64,000 bases of DNA from contig JALWSS010000219.1 of NCBI GenBank assembly GCA_026993525.1, forward strand, positions 44,385 to 108,384, read 5' to 3'. How positions within the stretch are numbered: position 1 is the first letter of the stretch; every line of letters begins with the position of its first letter. Source of the stretch: Saprospiraceae bacterium. GTDB lineage: Bacteria; Bacteroidota; Bacteroidia; Chitinophagales; Saprospiraceae. Under the pieces are notes generated by a model. That model was not told the DNA's origin. It saw only the letters and a program-made list of their open reading frames with translations, and ran no database searches. The position numbers were made by a program, and so were the translations under genes. This document shows, piece by piece, positions 45,801-54,327 of the stretch.

Positions 45801-48800
45801 GATCTGTTCCGTCGGAAAACCATTGGACCACAGCCAGACCTGCCCGCCGGCAGGCGCCGTCAACAGGGTCTGGTCGCCTTCGCAAATGGGTGGCGGCGGG
45901 GTGGCGCTGATGTTGCCGTTCAGTGTGTTGGGAGTCACGGTGAACACATCGGTGTACGTGTCCGTACAGCCGGCAATGGTGGTGGCGCTGAGGGCAATGT
46001 TGTAATTGCCGTCAGAGGCAAAGGCGTGGAAAGGCACCAAAGAGGTGGAAACGTTGGCCGCTCCGCTGGCCGGATCGCCAAAGTCCCAGACCACCCCCGC
46101 CACGTTTTGTGAGACCACCGCTGAAAAAGGAATGGCGGTTTTTTCACAGGTCTCAAACGGCATGTCAATGGACAGCGTTGGCAGTGGATTCACCTCGATG
46201 GTTTTCGTCACGGAGGTCTGGCAGCCACCGGCCATGGTGATGGTCAGCGTCACGTCATAGTTGCCGGGGGCGCTGTAAATGTGGGAGGGGTTCTGGGCGG
46301 TGGAGACATTGGCCGCTCCGCTGGCCGGATCGCCAAAGTCCCAGCTCCAGCCGGTGATGGTTTCACCGGAAACGAACTGTGAATTGTCTTCAAAAAGGGT
46401 TGGTGCCATGGGGCAGGCACTGGCCGTGGTGAAATCAGCCACTGCCGGAATCACCAGGTCTTTGAAAGTGCCGATCTGGCAGGTGCCACCTCCTGCGGCG
46501 TTCACCTCTCCGATCAGAACGACGGTGTAATATCCCGGCCCGGAAAAGACGTGCGAAGGCTCGAAGTCCGTAGCGCTGTTGTTGACGCCGGAACCGGGGT
46601 CGTCGAATAACCAGGTGAAGCTGCCCGGTACATAGTTGGTGGACAGGTTGTCGAAGAAAATGGAATCGCAATCGGCAGTGGCCACCGGATTGAAATCAAC
46701 CGTGCCGGCAGGGGTGCAGGCCGGCACGGGTGGCCCACCGGCAGCGCCGTAGCAAAGCCCGCCGACACAGGTGCCCCCTACCGCTTCGCAATCCACCAGT
46801 TCCAGTTGGTTGGACACAGCCGTGCAGCCATTCGCATCGGTCACCTCCACCCAATAAAAGCCCGGGGTGTTGGTGGACCAGGTCGGGGTGTTGCCACCTA
46901 CCGGATTGCCGTTGTGGAACCACTGATAACTCATGCCGCTCTGGGTGGTGGCATAAATGGTGGCGGCAGGCCCACCGCTGCAAAGCGCATAGTAAGAGGG
47001 AGTGGAAACGCTGACCACCGGATTGGGATGCTCTTCGATGAAGAACGTGGTGTCACCTGCGCAGCCATTCGCATCGGTCACTTCTATTTCATAGTAGCCT
47101 CCGGCAATGTCCACACTGGGCGTGATGGCGATGGAGTTGCCCTGCTCGTCTTTCCAGAAATAAGTAGCAAAAGGTTGGGCGGTGGTCACGGTTACCGTTT
47201 GTCCCTGGCACACGCTGCCGGCGGTCACTTCCGGCTGCGGCAAGGAAAGCACATTCACCGCAAAGCTCCGGGTGTTGCCACAGATGCTCACCGACACGGT
47301 GGCTGCTCCGGCCTGGTTCCATTGGATGGATACGGCCCCGGTGCCCTGACCCGCCACAAAACTGCCTGCATCTGACGGGCTGATGCTCCACTGGTAATCC
47401 GCACCCTCAAAAACGGGTGCCAGGTAGGCGGACTCTTCGTACTGGCAAACTTCGGGATCACCGGTGATGCTGAAGTCCGGGATCAGCCCAACGGGTATGG
47501 AAAGGGTGTCGGACACACAGCCCAGGCCCGTGGTTGCCACCTGCGCCACTGCCAGGGTGTAGGGCCCGGCAGCGCCCCAGGTCACCACCACGGGATTGCC
47601 GTCAATGCCCTGCGCATTGCTGCCACTGTAGGCGGTCCAGGTATATTCATTGGCATTGTTGCCGGAGGCGAGGTAAGTATAAGGCGTGCCGGGGCAGATT
47701 TCCACGGCACCGGTGATACCCAGTGGCTTGGCCGGCAGCGCCAGCACTTTTACAAACACATCGTAACGGTCGTTGCAGAATCCGGGGCCGGTCTGTTTGG
47801 CACTGACGGTGTAAATGCCGGGAGCGAAGTTGAAAGGAATTGACACCGAAGAAGCTGCCGCCCCCGATGTCCAAACCTGTGTGCCACTGGCATCCAACAC
47901 CTGCCAGTTGGTGCTCATCGGAAAACCCGTCAGGGCGTTCCGGCTGGTGAAATCACCCTGTGCGTTCCGGCAAACTTCGATGGGGCCTTCGACGTAAAAT
48001 TCCGGAACGATGTCCACCTCCAGGGTGTCCCTGCCGCCGCAACCCAGGTAGCAGTTTTCAAACTCCACGATGACCAGTTGCGGGTTGCCCTGGTTGGCAT
48101 CTCCGTACCACGACACAGTGATGCGGTCGGTGCCTTGCCCGTTCAGGATGAGGCCGCTGCCCACCACGCTCCAGTTGATGGCCGTGCCCTGAAAACCGGG
48201 GATGTAATACTCCTCCTCGCTGTCCTGGCAAACCTGGTCGTCGCCCTGAATTTCGGTCAGGTCCGAAACGATGGGGATGGGCACTTCGTTGGGGGCCGTA
48301 CACACCGAACCTGCGCAGCCGCTCACACTCAGGCTCACCAGGCCTTCCGGCCCCTGGTTCCACAATACCGTAACGTAGTTGTCCGAAGGGCCGCCTCCGT
48401 CCAGCACCGAACCGTTGCCGCTGATGGTCCAGTTGTAAGTACTGCACATGGCGTCGGTGGAGTAGGTCACACTTTCTCCTTCGCAAACGGTGCCGCTACA
48501 CATAATTTCCGGAACGGCAGCCGGCAAAACGTTGACATCCAGGTAGGTGGTATCCGCACAGAAACAACTGTTGCGTGCGATGAGCATGACCTGGTACATG
48601 CCCGGTGTGTCGTAGGTCTGGCTGGGGCTGAACTGGGCAGAGCTGTTGCCGTTTCCGAAATACCAGGCATAGCTGGTAGCGGATTGGCTGAGGTTTTCGA
48701 AATACACCGTCTGACCCTGGCAAACCTCCACGGTGCCGTTCACAGCGGCCGGCGTGCTGCCAATTTGGGCTTCCGGTTCCGGAAGAATGTCCACGCACAG

Positions 48801-49898
48801 CTCATCCGTACCACTGCACGAGGCCGGGCACCAGACCTGGAAGGATTGCTCTGCCGTACAGCCCAGCGCATCGGTGATGGTGGCGGTGTAAATGCCGGGG
48901 CAGAGGCCCTGGAGCACATAGCCTGTTTCGCCATTGCTCCACTGCACGGTGTACTGCAACTGGCTCCCGCCGGTGGGTTGGATCTGGATGAATCCATCAC
49001 AGGCATCGCAATTCGAAGCATGGGCAAATTCCACCGGAAAAGCCGTGGTCCAGCAATCGGTATCATTGACGAAGATGTCGAAACTGCAAGTGGCCAAAAT
49101 GTTGCCGTTTTGCCCGGTTATACTCACCGAATAGCTACCGGCAACCAGGTTGGCAATGGACCAGTGGAAAGAGCCGGAGCCGATATTGGTATAGGTCGTT
49201 CCGGAGGGGCCACTCACGGTGATGGTTACCGTTCCCGGTGCATCCAGGATGTCCACAAAGCCAGTGCCTGATGGCCCTCCGGGGGTGGAGAAATCAATGC
49301 CTTCCTGTCCGCAAAACAGTTGCATGGGAGGAGAACCGGCAACACCTGCGGAAGCATTCACCAAAACCTTGCCCTGGCCCGGGCCGCCCCAGTCCACCGT
49401 AATTTGGGTGCCGTTTATCTGATAGTCGGCTGCGCCAATGACCGTCCACCCCAGGCTGTCGTAAGGTGATACGCCGGTGACCTGGTACGTGGCCGTACTG
49501 TTGGCACAAACCTGGTCGCAGGCTGACAGGCTGTCCGGACACAGTGCGGACAGGGAAATGATTTCGGGTTGCAGTTGGCTGACCACCTGTACCATTATGG
49601 TCGTGTCAATAAACTCACCGGAGCTTAACTCCGACACCACAGAAATGAAGTATTCCCCCTCCTGCTGCGGACAGAAAACAAAGGGGTTCTGGGTGGAGGG
49701 AGTGCCGCCGCTCACATCCCAACTCACCGTAAGAATGCTGTAGTTGGAATCCACTTCCAGGGTGTAAAAGCCGCATTCCGAAACGCACAATTCGCCCGGC
49801 CCACTGACCAAATACTGAATGTTTTGGCTCTTCAGCCCCAAAGAAAAAAGAATCAAAATAGCTGCAATGGCAATCAGTCTGAGATGAGGTACTTTCAT
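42822..49898 (-). CDS. Giant T9SS-exported adhesin with PKD/Ig-like domains, a seven-repeat array and CHU_C sorting domain
   Basis: 2,358 residues. Signal peptide MKVPHLRLIAIAAILILFSLGLKS. The body alternates Ig-like and PKD-like domains: DFGDPASGAANVST appears twice, with YAWYFGNGNSS and FTWLFDDPGSG besides. A tandem array of seven repeats of about 51 residues (nucleotides about 43575-44640) is typified by LSACEGD ... GCDSL. An SprB-like segment near the end shows SVSGGTPPWSYSLDGMNW. The last 90 residues are the gliding-motility-associated C-terminal (T9SS type B) sorting domain: NAFSPNNDGINDCFRG, FDRWGDLLFE, DDCWDGTFKGK, GGVHLMR. It should be exported and surface-attached through the GldKLMN machine found 13 kb upstream. 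A large Cys content suggests disulfides. Confidence 0.93.
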   Translation of the reverse strand: MKVPHLRLIAIAAILILFSLGLKSQNIQYLVSGPGELCVSECGFYTLEVDSNYSILTVSWDVSGGTPSTQNPFVFCPQQEGEYFISVVSELSSGEFIDTTIMVQVVSQLQPEIISLSALCPDSLSACDQVCANSTATYQVTGVSPYDSLGWTVIGAADYQINGTQITVDWGGPGQGKVLVNASAGVAGSPPMQLFCGQEGIDFSTPGGPSGTGFVDILDAPGTVTITVSGPSGTTYTNIGSGSFHWSIANLVAGSYSVSITGQNGNILATCSFDIFVNDTDCWTTAFPVEFAHASNCDACDGFIQIQPTGGSQLQYTVQWSNGETGYVLQGLCPGIYTATITDALGCTAEQSFQVWCPASCSGTDELCVDILPEPEAQIGSTPAAVNGTVEVCQGQTVYFENLSQSATSYAWYFGNGNSSAQFSPSQTYDTPGMYQVMLIARNSCFCADTTYLDVNVLPAAVPEIMCSGTVCEGESVTYSTDAMCSTYNWTISGNGSVLDGGGPSDNYVTVLWNQGPEGLVSLSVSGCAGSVCTAPNEVPIPIVSDLTEIQGDDQVCQDSEEEYYIPGFQGTAINWSVVGSGLILNGQGTDRITVSWYGDANQGNPQLVIVEFENCYLGCGGRDTLEVDIVPEFYVEGPIEVCRNAQGDFTSRNALTGFPMSTNWQVLDASGTQVWTSGAAASSVSIPFNFAPGIYTVSAKQTGPGFCNDRYDVFVKVLALPAKPLGITGAVEICPGTPYTYLASGNNANEYTWTAYSGSNAQGIDGNPVVVTWGAAGPYTLAVAQVATTGLGCVSDTLSIPVGLIPDFSITGDPEVCQYEESAYLAPVFEGADYQWSISPSDAGSFVAGQGTGAVSIQWNQAGAATVSVSICGNTRSFAVNVLSLPQPEVTAGSVCQGQTVTVTTAQPFATYFWKDEQGNSIAITPSVDIAGGYYEIEVTDANGCAGDTTFFIEEHPNPVVSVSTPSYYALCSGGPAATIYATTQSGMSYQWFHNGNPVGGNTPTWSTNTPGFYWVEVTDANGCTAVSNQLELVDCEAVGGTCVGGLCYGAAGGPPVPACTPAGTVDFNPVATADCDSIFFDNLSTNYVPGSFTWLFDDPGSGVNNSATDFEPSHVFSGPGYYTVVLIGEVNAAGGGTCQIGTFKDLVIPAVADFTTASACPMAPTLFEDNSQFVSGETITGWSWDFGDPASGAANVSTAQNPSHIYSAPGNYDVTLTITMAGGCQTSVTKTIEVNPLPTLSIDMPFETCEKTAIPFSAVVSQNVAGVVWDFGDPASGAANVSTSLVPFHAFASDGNYNIALSATTIAGCTDTYTDVFTVTPNTLNGNISATPPPPICEGDQTLLTAPAGGQVWLWSNGFPTEQITVNESGVYGVTVLTLEGCIYEPPPFVVEVTPEPNAILKAVEYNEFGQPVAFHENSLVVCDGDDVTLLAFGQLTYSYTWSDGSLGDQVDYTSDKGNLLPVGTHNFSVTVTDLVTGCTSEEGPFTVTVNPNPDVAITSVPSGFLCENTTATLSVDSPDPALLYQWNTGETTTDISVVAGGDYFVEATNSFGCSSRSNIISLHNAPDPDLVPGGCHTRCEPDTMCLPPIPDVASYQWLLDGNPIPAPNGTQANPVFSQSGTYQVVMTDIYGCTSTSGPLTLDLQPGFGEVLGEVWYDVNGNNVIDAGDTLLPGIPVILISGGNPLDTMFSLPSGNYVFGPVGAQSYYVAVDTANLPPGFVPIIFEGNVNLSGCGVQEQVDFLLTKVCQPTFASVNLSACEGDSAFYQGTGIPAGTQDTVVLTNVEGCDSLVVVTVDELLNTSSSVTLSACQGDSVMYMGINWPAGQTGTITLTNATGCDSVISVSVTPIPPSSGNLTLSACEGDTVQFMGVDIPAGQSATITLTNYLGCDSLLTVGVDPLPPSETAIGLSACPGDSATYQGLNIPAGSRDTLILTSFEGCDSLVIIKVLELGVDTSHVELSVCAEDSVLYNGQYLHPGDVVTFTLNSSQGCDSLVEVSTVELPHTVMFIDAVACENSFVEYNGQAIYPGEEAIFTATNPNGCLDSTIVSVSPLPVDSSFVQLFACEGESVLYNGQLLPPGSEQTFTFANQSGCDSVVTVAVASVPAPTFDLLADTVCWNDTDANIEVVNVSGGTPPWSYSLDGMNWMDFAVFKGLTGGSYTVYVANSEGCEGQQTITLPTIGPMTVEAPDLSINCGDNLPLQPLVASPLPYSFTWQDGFADQFRLVDTPGTYYFSVSNACETIVDSVVVALEDKGGEFARVYMPNAFSPNNDGINDCFRGYVEPGLEILSYELKVFDRWGDLLFETTAIDDCWDGTFKGKQMDPAVFVWFIRYTLMNCAGETGEVFKEGGVHLMR

Positions 49899-50537
49899 GA
49901 GATTGATGTGGAGGTTTGTAATCGGTTTTTTTACTGATGGACCAAACAGGGCAGGATGTCTATCGAAATTGGCAACGCTAATCTACGGCAAGCGGGCCGG
50001 AAAAGGAAGGGGGGGCGGTGGTTTTGTATTTATTTCAGCTTCTTCCAAACAACGTTGTTATTCACAAATGAATGCCGAGCTCAAAGCAAAAACAGGTCGG
50101 ATAATCAGTACCGCATGTGCTCTCTGTACCAATTGATATACTCAAAACGAAGTGGTTTAGGCGGCGATCCCGATCCCCGAATAATTTCGGGACGGGATTC
50201 GGGACCCAAACCCCCCATCCACACTGGACGGGAGCGATGAATTATTCCTTCGAATCGGGTATATTGATGGGAGGGATGTGTTCATTCCGCTTCGATTCGG
50301 CCAGGACAAGGGTGCAGGCAATAAGAGACTTTCCTAAAAGTTGCTAACTGTGAGGTAAATGAAATCATATACAATTGCGGTTGAATGTTGCTAATTGTTC
50401 TATTATTGTAAAACCGGGAGACGAGCTCTGCAATCAGTTGTTGATGTATAACCAAAAACTTCAGACACTGGTGTGAATGTCAACTTTTGGCTTACTGGGT
50501 ACGATTGACTCAGTTGATCTATAACTTGTTCCATTGT
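49899..50537. other. Divergent intergenic region between the adhesin and CHAT genes
   Basis: No gene is supported. It contains miniature element copy 2 (50139-50261). Outside the element I see no palindrome or consensus promoter beyond A/T-rich stretches near 50020-50050 (minus strand, possible adhesin promoter) and 50330-50420 (plus strand). Confidence 0.6.
50139..50261 (+). mobile_element. Miniature inverted-repeat element, copy 2 (123 bp)
   Basis: Starts TACTCAAAACGAAGTGG and ends TTCGAATCGGGTA, flanked by TA at 50137-50138 and 50262-50263. Carries the nested CCCGA/TCGGG hairpin and the shared core CATCCACACTGGACGGGAG. It lacks about 8 bases of the right inner terminal repeat (ATTATTCCTTCGAATC against ATTATTCCCAAACCACTTCGAATC), so it may no longer be mobile. 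Same orientation as copy 3. Confidence 0.82.
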
Positions 50538-53258
50538 ATGAAAAAAACAATTATTCTGACTGGAGTCCTTGTCATGCTGTATTTCACTTCGATTAGTCAG
50601 ACTCCCAAATTCGCATTGGACCTCGATTCTTGTTTTCGGTGCTGCGAAAAGATATATCAAGAGTTTCGGGAAAACATGAATGCTCCGGTAGCCGACTCGG
50701 TATTTAGCTGCCTGTCCGGTTCTATAGCTTATATGCAATCTGAGAATTTTGTCGGGAAGGATTCAGTTATGGTCTTGGCGAGTTTATTAAAAGCCAATCA
50801 ACAACTCATCAAAAACAAAAATGAAGAAGCAATACAAACTCTTCAAACTGCTGAACAGTGGGCCCGTCAAGGTCATTTACAGAACGGCCTGGCCGATATA
50901 TATGACATGAGATGTATTGCCCATGAACTGAACGGTGAACCAGGGGATGCCGTCTCTTACGGTCTGGCTTCAGTAAGAGTGTTTTCTTCTTTAAATGATA
51001 CATTTGGATTAGCCCGAAGTACCGGTAATCTTGCCAAAGCATATTTTGGCGTAAATTTCCTGGGGAAAGCCTTGCAGAATATCCGACGGTCCATCGGTTT
51101 GTATGAATCTCAGACAATGACTGCCCGTGATAGCACGGACTATTTCGGGCTTATAAACATGTTGGGTCAGCTCCACACATTGATTGGGCACGAAGCCAGG
51201 GAGATGAATTTGCCTCAAAAAGCAGCTTTTAATTATCAAGCTTCGATTGATAACTTTCAACTTTTGCTGAAACAAGATAAGTTTTTTTCTGAAAACGGAC
51301 TAATATATCTTGCAATTATCCGGTTTCAACTAGGCCAGGCTTATATGGGGCTTGGTGGTGACAAAGCAATCAAAGAAGCATTAGAACACTTTGCATGGTC
51401 TGAAAATGCATTTGAAACCATTTTTCAGGGGCAACCTCACCCATATCTTGCAATGGCCCGATTGCTTCATGGTACAGCCCTCTGCAGGACAGGCCAATTT
51501 GAACAAGGATTTGCCAGAATCCGTGACGGGCTCGGCATGCTGGGATATAAAACCCAGGATGTTTTTAAAATCGCACCTCTCGATTTACTTGCGCTGCCTT
51601 CTCTTCAGTTTCTTTTCATAGGATTGAGTCAACGGACTCATTCTTTAATAGATTATATTGAAAAAAATCCCGAAGAGAGCAAGACGGTACTGCCGGAAAT
51701 TTACAAGGCCGCTCTTCAGTCAACTGCCCTGTTGGATAGCATTAGCCTTGGTTTAATCTCGGACAGCGACTTACAAGGCTTGGGAGCAAAGGCTGCATCT
51801 TTTTACTTCACAGCTGCTGATTTGGCACTCAAACTGGGCGACCAGGAGGCGGCCTTTCATCATTCTGAACAAGCTAAAAGTCTCTTGTTGAGACAAGCTG
51901 CTTCCAGGTTGGCAATTCAAGGCGACGGTGATAGTCCCAGGGCCAATATTGTAAAAATGGACCTTCAATTGCGGGAACAGCTGACCTCCAGGGAGAAAGA
52001 ATACCGGCAGGCACTACCCTCTGAGACTTCCAGGCTACTTGATTCACTTAATTCGGCAAAAAAGAGAATGAGAGCATTTGTCCAGTCATTGGCGGAAAGT
52101 CCATTCGGTTCAATGGAGCACCAGTATTATTTTGAACGCTATGCACCCGCCAGCCTGAAAAGCTCCGATGTGCAAGACAGGATTGACGATAGCACCGCTG
52201 TGATTTCTTACCTGGCCGGAGCCAGTGGTATTGTCATAACTGTCATTACTTCTGAATACTTTTCTGTCAGGAAACACAATTACCCGAATGACTGGGAAAA
52301 CTGTACAGCGCTATTGCAAGATGCATTGCACTTTGACCTGACTTCCCGTGAATTCCCATCTGAATGTGCATTTAGTTTTTACCAATATTTCATTGACGAA
52401 CCTCTTGGAGAAGTCCCTGATAGGGCCAGGTTGAGGAGGCTGGTAATTGTGCCGGATAACCAGTTGAGGGAACTTTCTTTCGACCTTTTACTCACAAGTC
52501 CGGTCCGCTCTGGTACAGCATATCGCAATTTCCCCTTTCTCATTGATTCGATGACTTACAGCATTTCATATTCATTGGAGTTCGATTTTTTATTGAATAG
52601 AATTCATTCGCCCGGCTCTGTTTCAGATCACAACACAGGAATCTTTGTTGCTGATTACTCAAAAGGAAAGAGCTACCAAACCGGTAGTAGTTCAATGGCC
52701 GGAAACCGGGAATACCCAGCTGAGCCATTGCCTTTTTTGGAAAAATCTGCCCGGGAAAATGCCAGACGACATAATGCCGATCTGCATTATCCAGCCACAT
52801 TACATTCTTTTCAGGATTCAGCCGGATTGTATCAGACATTGTTTCTCGTTATGCATGGAGAAGTTTCCGGGGTTGACCCCCTTGAATACGGATTGGTATT
52901 CGGACCCGGTGAGGTTCTCCGGGTCGCTGACATTTACAATTTGACTGATTTCCGGCCTGAGTTGCTTGTGTTTGGTAGTTGCCAGACCGAGGACGGGCTG
53001 TTGCTGAGGGGCGAGGGCATCATCAGTATTGCACGGGCTTTTGCTGTGGCAGGATGCCATAGCATTGTTGCCTCACTTAACAAGGTGCTTGATAAGGATG
53101 CAGCATCCCTCCTGGATATTTTCTTCGATAATCTGTCCCAGGGAAAACGAAAAGATGTGGCTTTGGCTCTTGCAAAGCGGGTTTACCGCCAAAACCTCGC
53201 TCCACGCCGGTGGGCAAATTTTATTTGCATTGGCAATGGGCGTCAGATTCAAAACTGA
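50538..53258 (+). CDS. Secreted TPR-CHAT protease-like protein
   Basis: 906 residues from MKKTIILTGVLVMLYFTSISQ, a signal peptide; the open frame starts at 50487 without one. A long tetratricopeptide-type helical array fills about 60-420 (FGLARSTGNLAKAYFGVNFLGKAL and similar). The C-terminal CHAT (caspase HetF associated with TPR) domain follows from about 550. The predicted dyad is His773 in FLVMHGEVSG and Cys815 in LLVFGSCQTEDG, with the conserved RGEGIISIARAF after it. CHAT enzymes are caspase-like proteases acting on a specific partner. It converges with an ECF sigma/anti-sigma-like pair and is bracketed by two miniature elements. Confidence 0.88.
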   Translation: MKKTIILTGVLVMLYFTSISQTPKFALDLDSCFRCCEKIYQEFRENMNAPVADSVFSCLSGSIAYMQSENFVGKDSVMVLASLLKANQQLIKNKNEEAIQTLQTAEQWARQGHLQNGLADIYDMRCIAHELNGEPGDAVSYGLASVRVFSSLNDTFGLARSTGNLAKAYFGVNFLGKALQNIRRSIGLYESQTMTARDSTDYFGLINMLGQLHTLIGHEAREMNLPQKAAFNYQASIDNFQLLLKQDKFFSENGLIYLAIIRFQLGQAYMGLGGDKAIKEALEHFAWSENAFETIFQGQPHPYLAMARLLHGTALCRTGQFEQGFARIRDGLGMLGYKTQDVFKIAPLDLLALPSLQFLFIGLSQRTHSLIDYIEKNPEESKTVLPEIYKAALQSTALLDSISLGLISDSDLQGLGAKAASFYFTAADLALKLGDQEAAFHHSEQAKSLLLRQAASRLAIQGDGDSPRANIVKMDLQLREQLTSREKEYRQALPSETSRLLDSLNSAKKRMRAFVQSLAESPFGSMEHQYYFERYAPASLKSSDVQDRIDDSTAVISYLAGASGIVITVITSEYFSVRKHNYPNDWENCTALLQDALHFDLTSREFPSECAFSFYQYFIDEPLGEVPDRARLRRLVIVPDNQLRELSFDLLLTSPVRSGTAYRNFPFLIDSMTYSISYSLEFDFLLNRIHSPGSVSDHNTGIFVADYSKGKSYQTGSSSMAGNREYPAEPLPFLEKSARENARRHNADLHYPATLHSFQDSAGLYQTLFLVMHGEVSGVDPLEYGLVFGPGEVLRVADIYNLTDFRPELLVFGSCQTEDGLLLRGEGIISIARAFAVAGCHSIVASLNKVLDKDAASLLDIFFDNLSQGKRKDVALALAKRVYRQNLAPRRWANFICIGNGRQIQN

Positions 53259-53260
53259 TA

Positions 53261-53359
53261 TACTCAAAACGAAGTGGTTTGGGCGGCTCCGCCGCCCAAA
53301 CTCCCCATCCACACTGGACGGGAGTGATGAATTATTCCCAAACCACTTCGAATCGGGTA
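53261..53359 (+). mobile_element. Miniature inverted-repeat element, copy 3 (99 bp)
   Basis: Starts TACTCAAAACGAAGTGG and ends CGAATCGGGTA, flanked by TA at 53259-53260 and 53360-53361. It has full inner terminal repeats (GAAGTGGTTTGGG ... CCCAAACCACTTC), the short hairpin GGGCGGCTCCGCCGCCC in place of the longer nested hairpin, and the shared core CATCCACACTGGACGGGAG. It begins 2 bases after the CHAT stop codon and ends 11 bases before the stop of the opposing gene, so it also separates the convergent genes. Confidence 0.85.
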
Positions 53360-53370
53360 TAATTAAAATA

Positions 53371-54327
53371 TCATTTTTGCCTGGATGACAAAGCTGCTTT
53401 GACATCTTGTGGTAGTAAATATTCTGTTTCCGGATATTGGTTCAGAATTTCCAGGGCTTTGTTCCACTGATCCAGTTCCAGGTAAGCCAATATGAGGTGG
53501 GGTCTGGCATCGGCAAAGTCACGCTGAACGGCTGTCTCCAGGTACTTAACAGCCTTCCTGCTATTGCCACCCTGATCTTCCGGTAGGTACAGGCTTAACA
53601 CACCGGCAAAAAAATAGTGCTCACCGTAAACACTTTTGCCATTTTGGATATAAGATTCCAGAGTATTTAAGGCCTCGGCAGGACGATTGGAAAGGAGCAG
53701 CCGTTTCCATTTCATATTTGAATTACCGGCTTCCCTTAAGTATTCCGTCTTACTTTTTTCGAGGAACTCTTTTAAAATTTTGTTTCGCTCTTTATCGCTG
53801 AGGCCTGCGTAAATGGGAGAAGAAGTGCGATCCTTCAATGGTTTTAGTGTTGTGCCGTTCGTTTCACTTTGTTCCCGGAGCTTAAGTAATTCCTCCTGAA
53901 GCTGAATATTTTCCTTTTGTAAAGTTTTGGATTGACTTTCCAACAGAGCTTGTGCTTCCTGTTGGGTTTTTAATTGACTTTTCATCTTTTCCAACCGTAT
54001 CCATTGCCAAACGAGCAACGCCGCCAACAAAAACACAGCGAGGGATAATATGTACAAGATCGTTCGGCTCGAACCCAGGTTGGAAGAAGGGGGGCTGAAA
54101 TTAAAGGCCTGCCGAAGTTCGTCCAGGTGCCTTTGTAAGGCTTCTTTTGATTCCAAACCATTGCTGAGACAATAGTCGAGCAACTCGTCTACCACTATGG
54201 CATGTTCCTCTGATTGTTCGAGAAAGTTTTCCAGGGCCTGCTCCTGGTCTGCCGGAAGCAACTTGAAAATGTAATCAATGAGCAGCTCATCATTGATCTC
54301 GCCTGGGGTGTAGGATTTGTTTCTCAT
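53371..54327 (-). CDS. Membrane-spanning TPR protein, likely anti-sigma-like partner of the ECF sigma factor
   Basis: 318 residues. N-terminal cytoplasmic helical domain of about 85 residues (NDELLIDYIFKLLPADQEQALENFLEQ, resembling the zinc-less anti-sigma N-terminal domain), one transmembrane helix at about 88-110 (TILYILSLAVFLLAALLVWQW), a coiled coil about 111-152, and a periplasmic C-terminal half with two or three TPR-like hairpins (AEALNTLESYIQNGK, DARPHLILAYLELDQWNKALEIL). The gene overlaps the sigma factor gene by 4 bases (translational coupling). The topology suits holding sigma at the membrane until the periplasmic part is cut. Confidence 0.8.
   Translation of the reverse strand: MRNKSYTPGEINDELLIDYIFKLLPADQEQALENFLEQSEEHAIVVDELLDYCLSNGLESKEALQRHLDELRQAFNFSPPSSNLGSSRTILYILSLAVFLLAALLVWQWIRLEKMKSQLKTQQEAQALLESQSKTLQKENIQLQEELLKLREQSETNGTTLKPLKDRTSSPIYAGLSDKERNKILKEFLEKSKTEYLREAGNSNMKWKRLLLSNRPAEALNTLESYIQNGKSVYGEHYFFAGVLSLYLPEDQGGNSRKAVKYLETAVQRDFADARPHLILAYLELDQWNKALEILNQYPETEYLLPQDVKAALSSRQK

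Noticed and set aside
42777..49271. Long plus-strand frames (42777-44066, 44682-46112, 48078-49271) opposite the giant adhesin
   Set aside because: They are antisense to a clearly coding, repeat-rich gene with a signal peptide and a sorting domain. Their products are Val/Gly/His-rich with no domain pattern, as expected from the reverse frame of GC-rich coding DNA.
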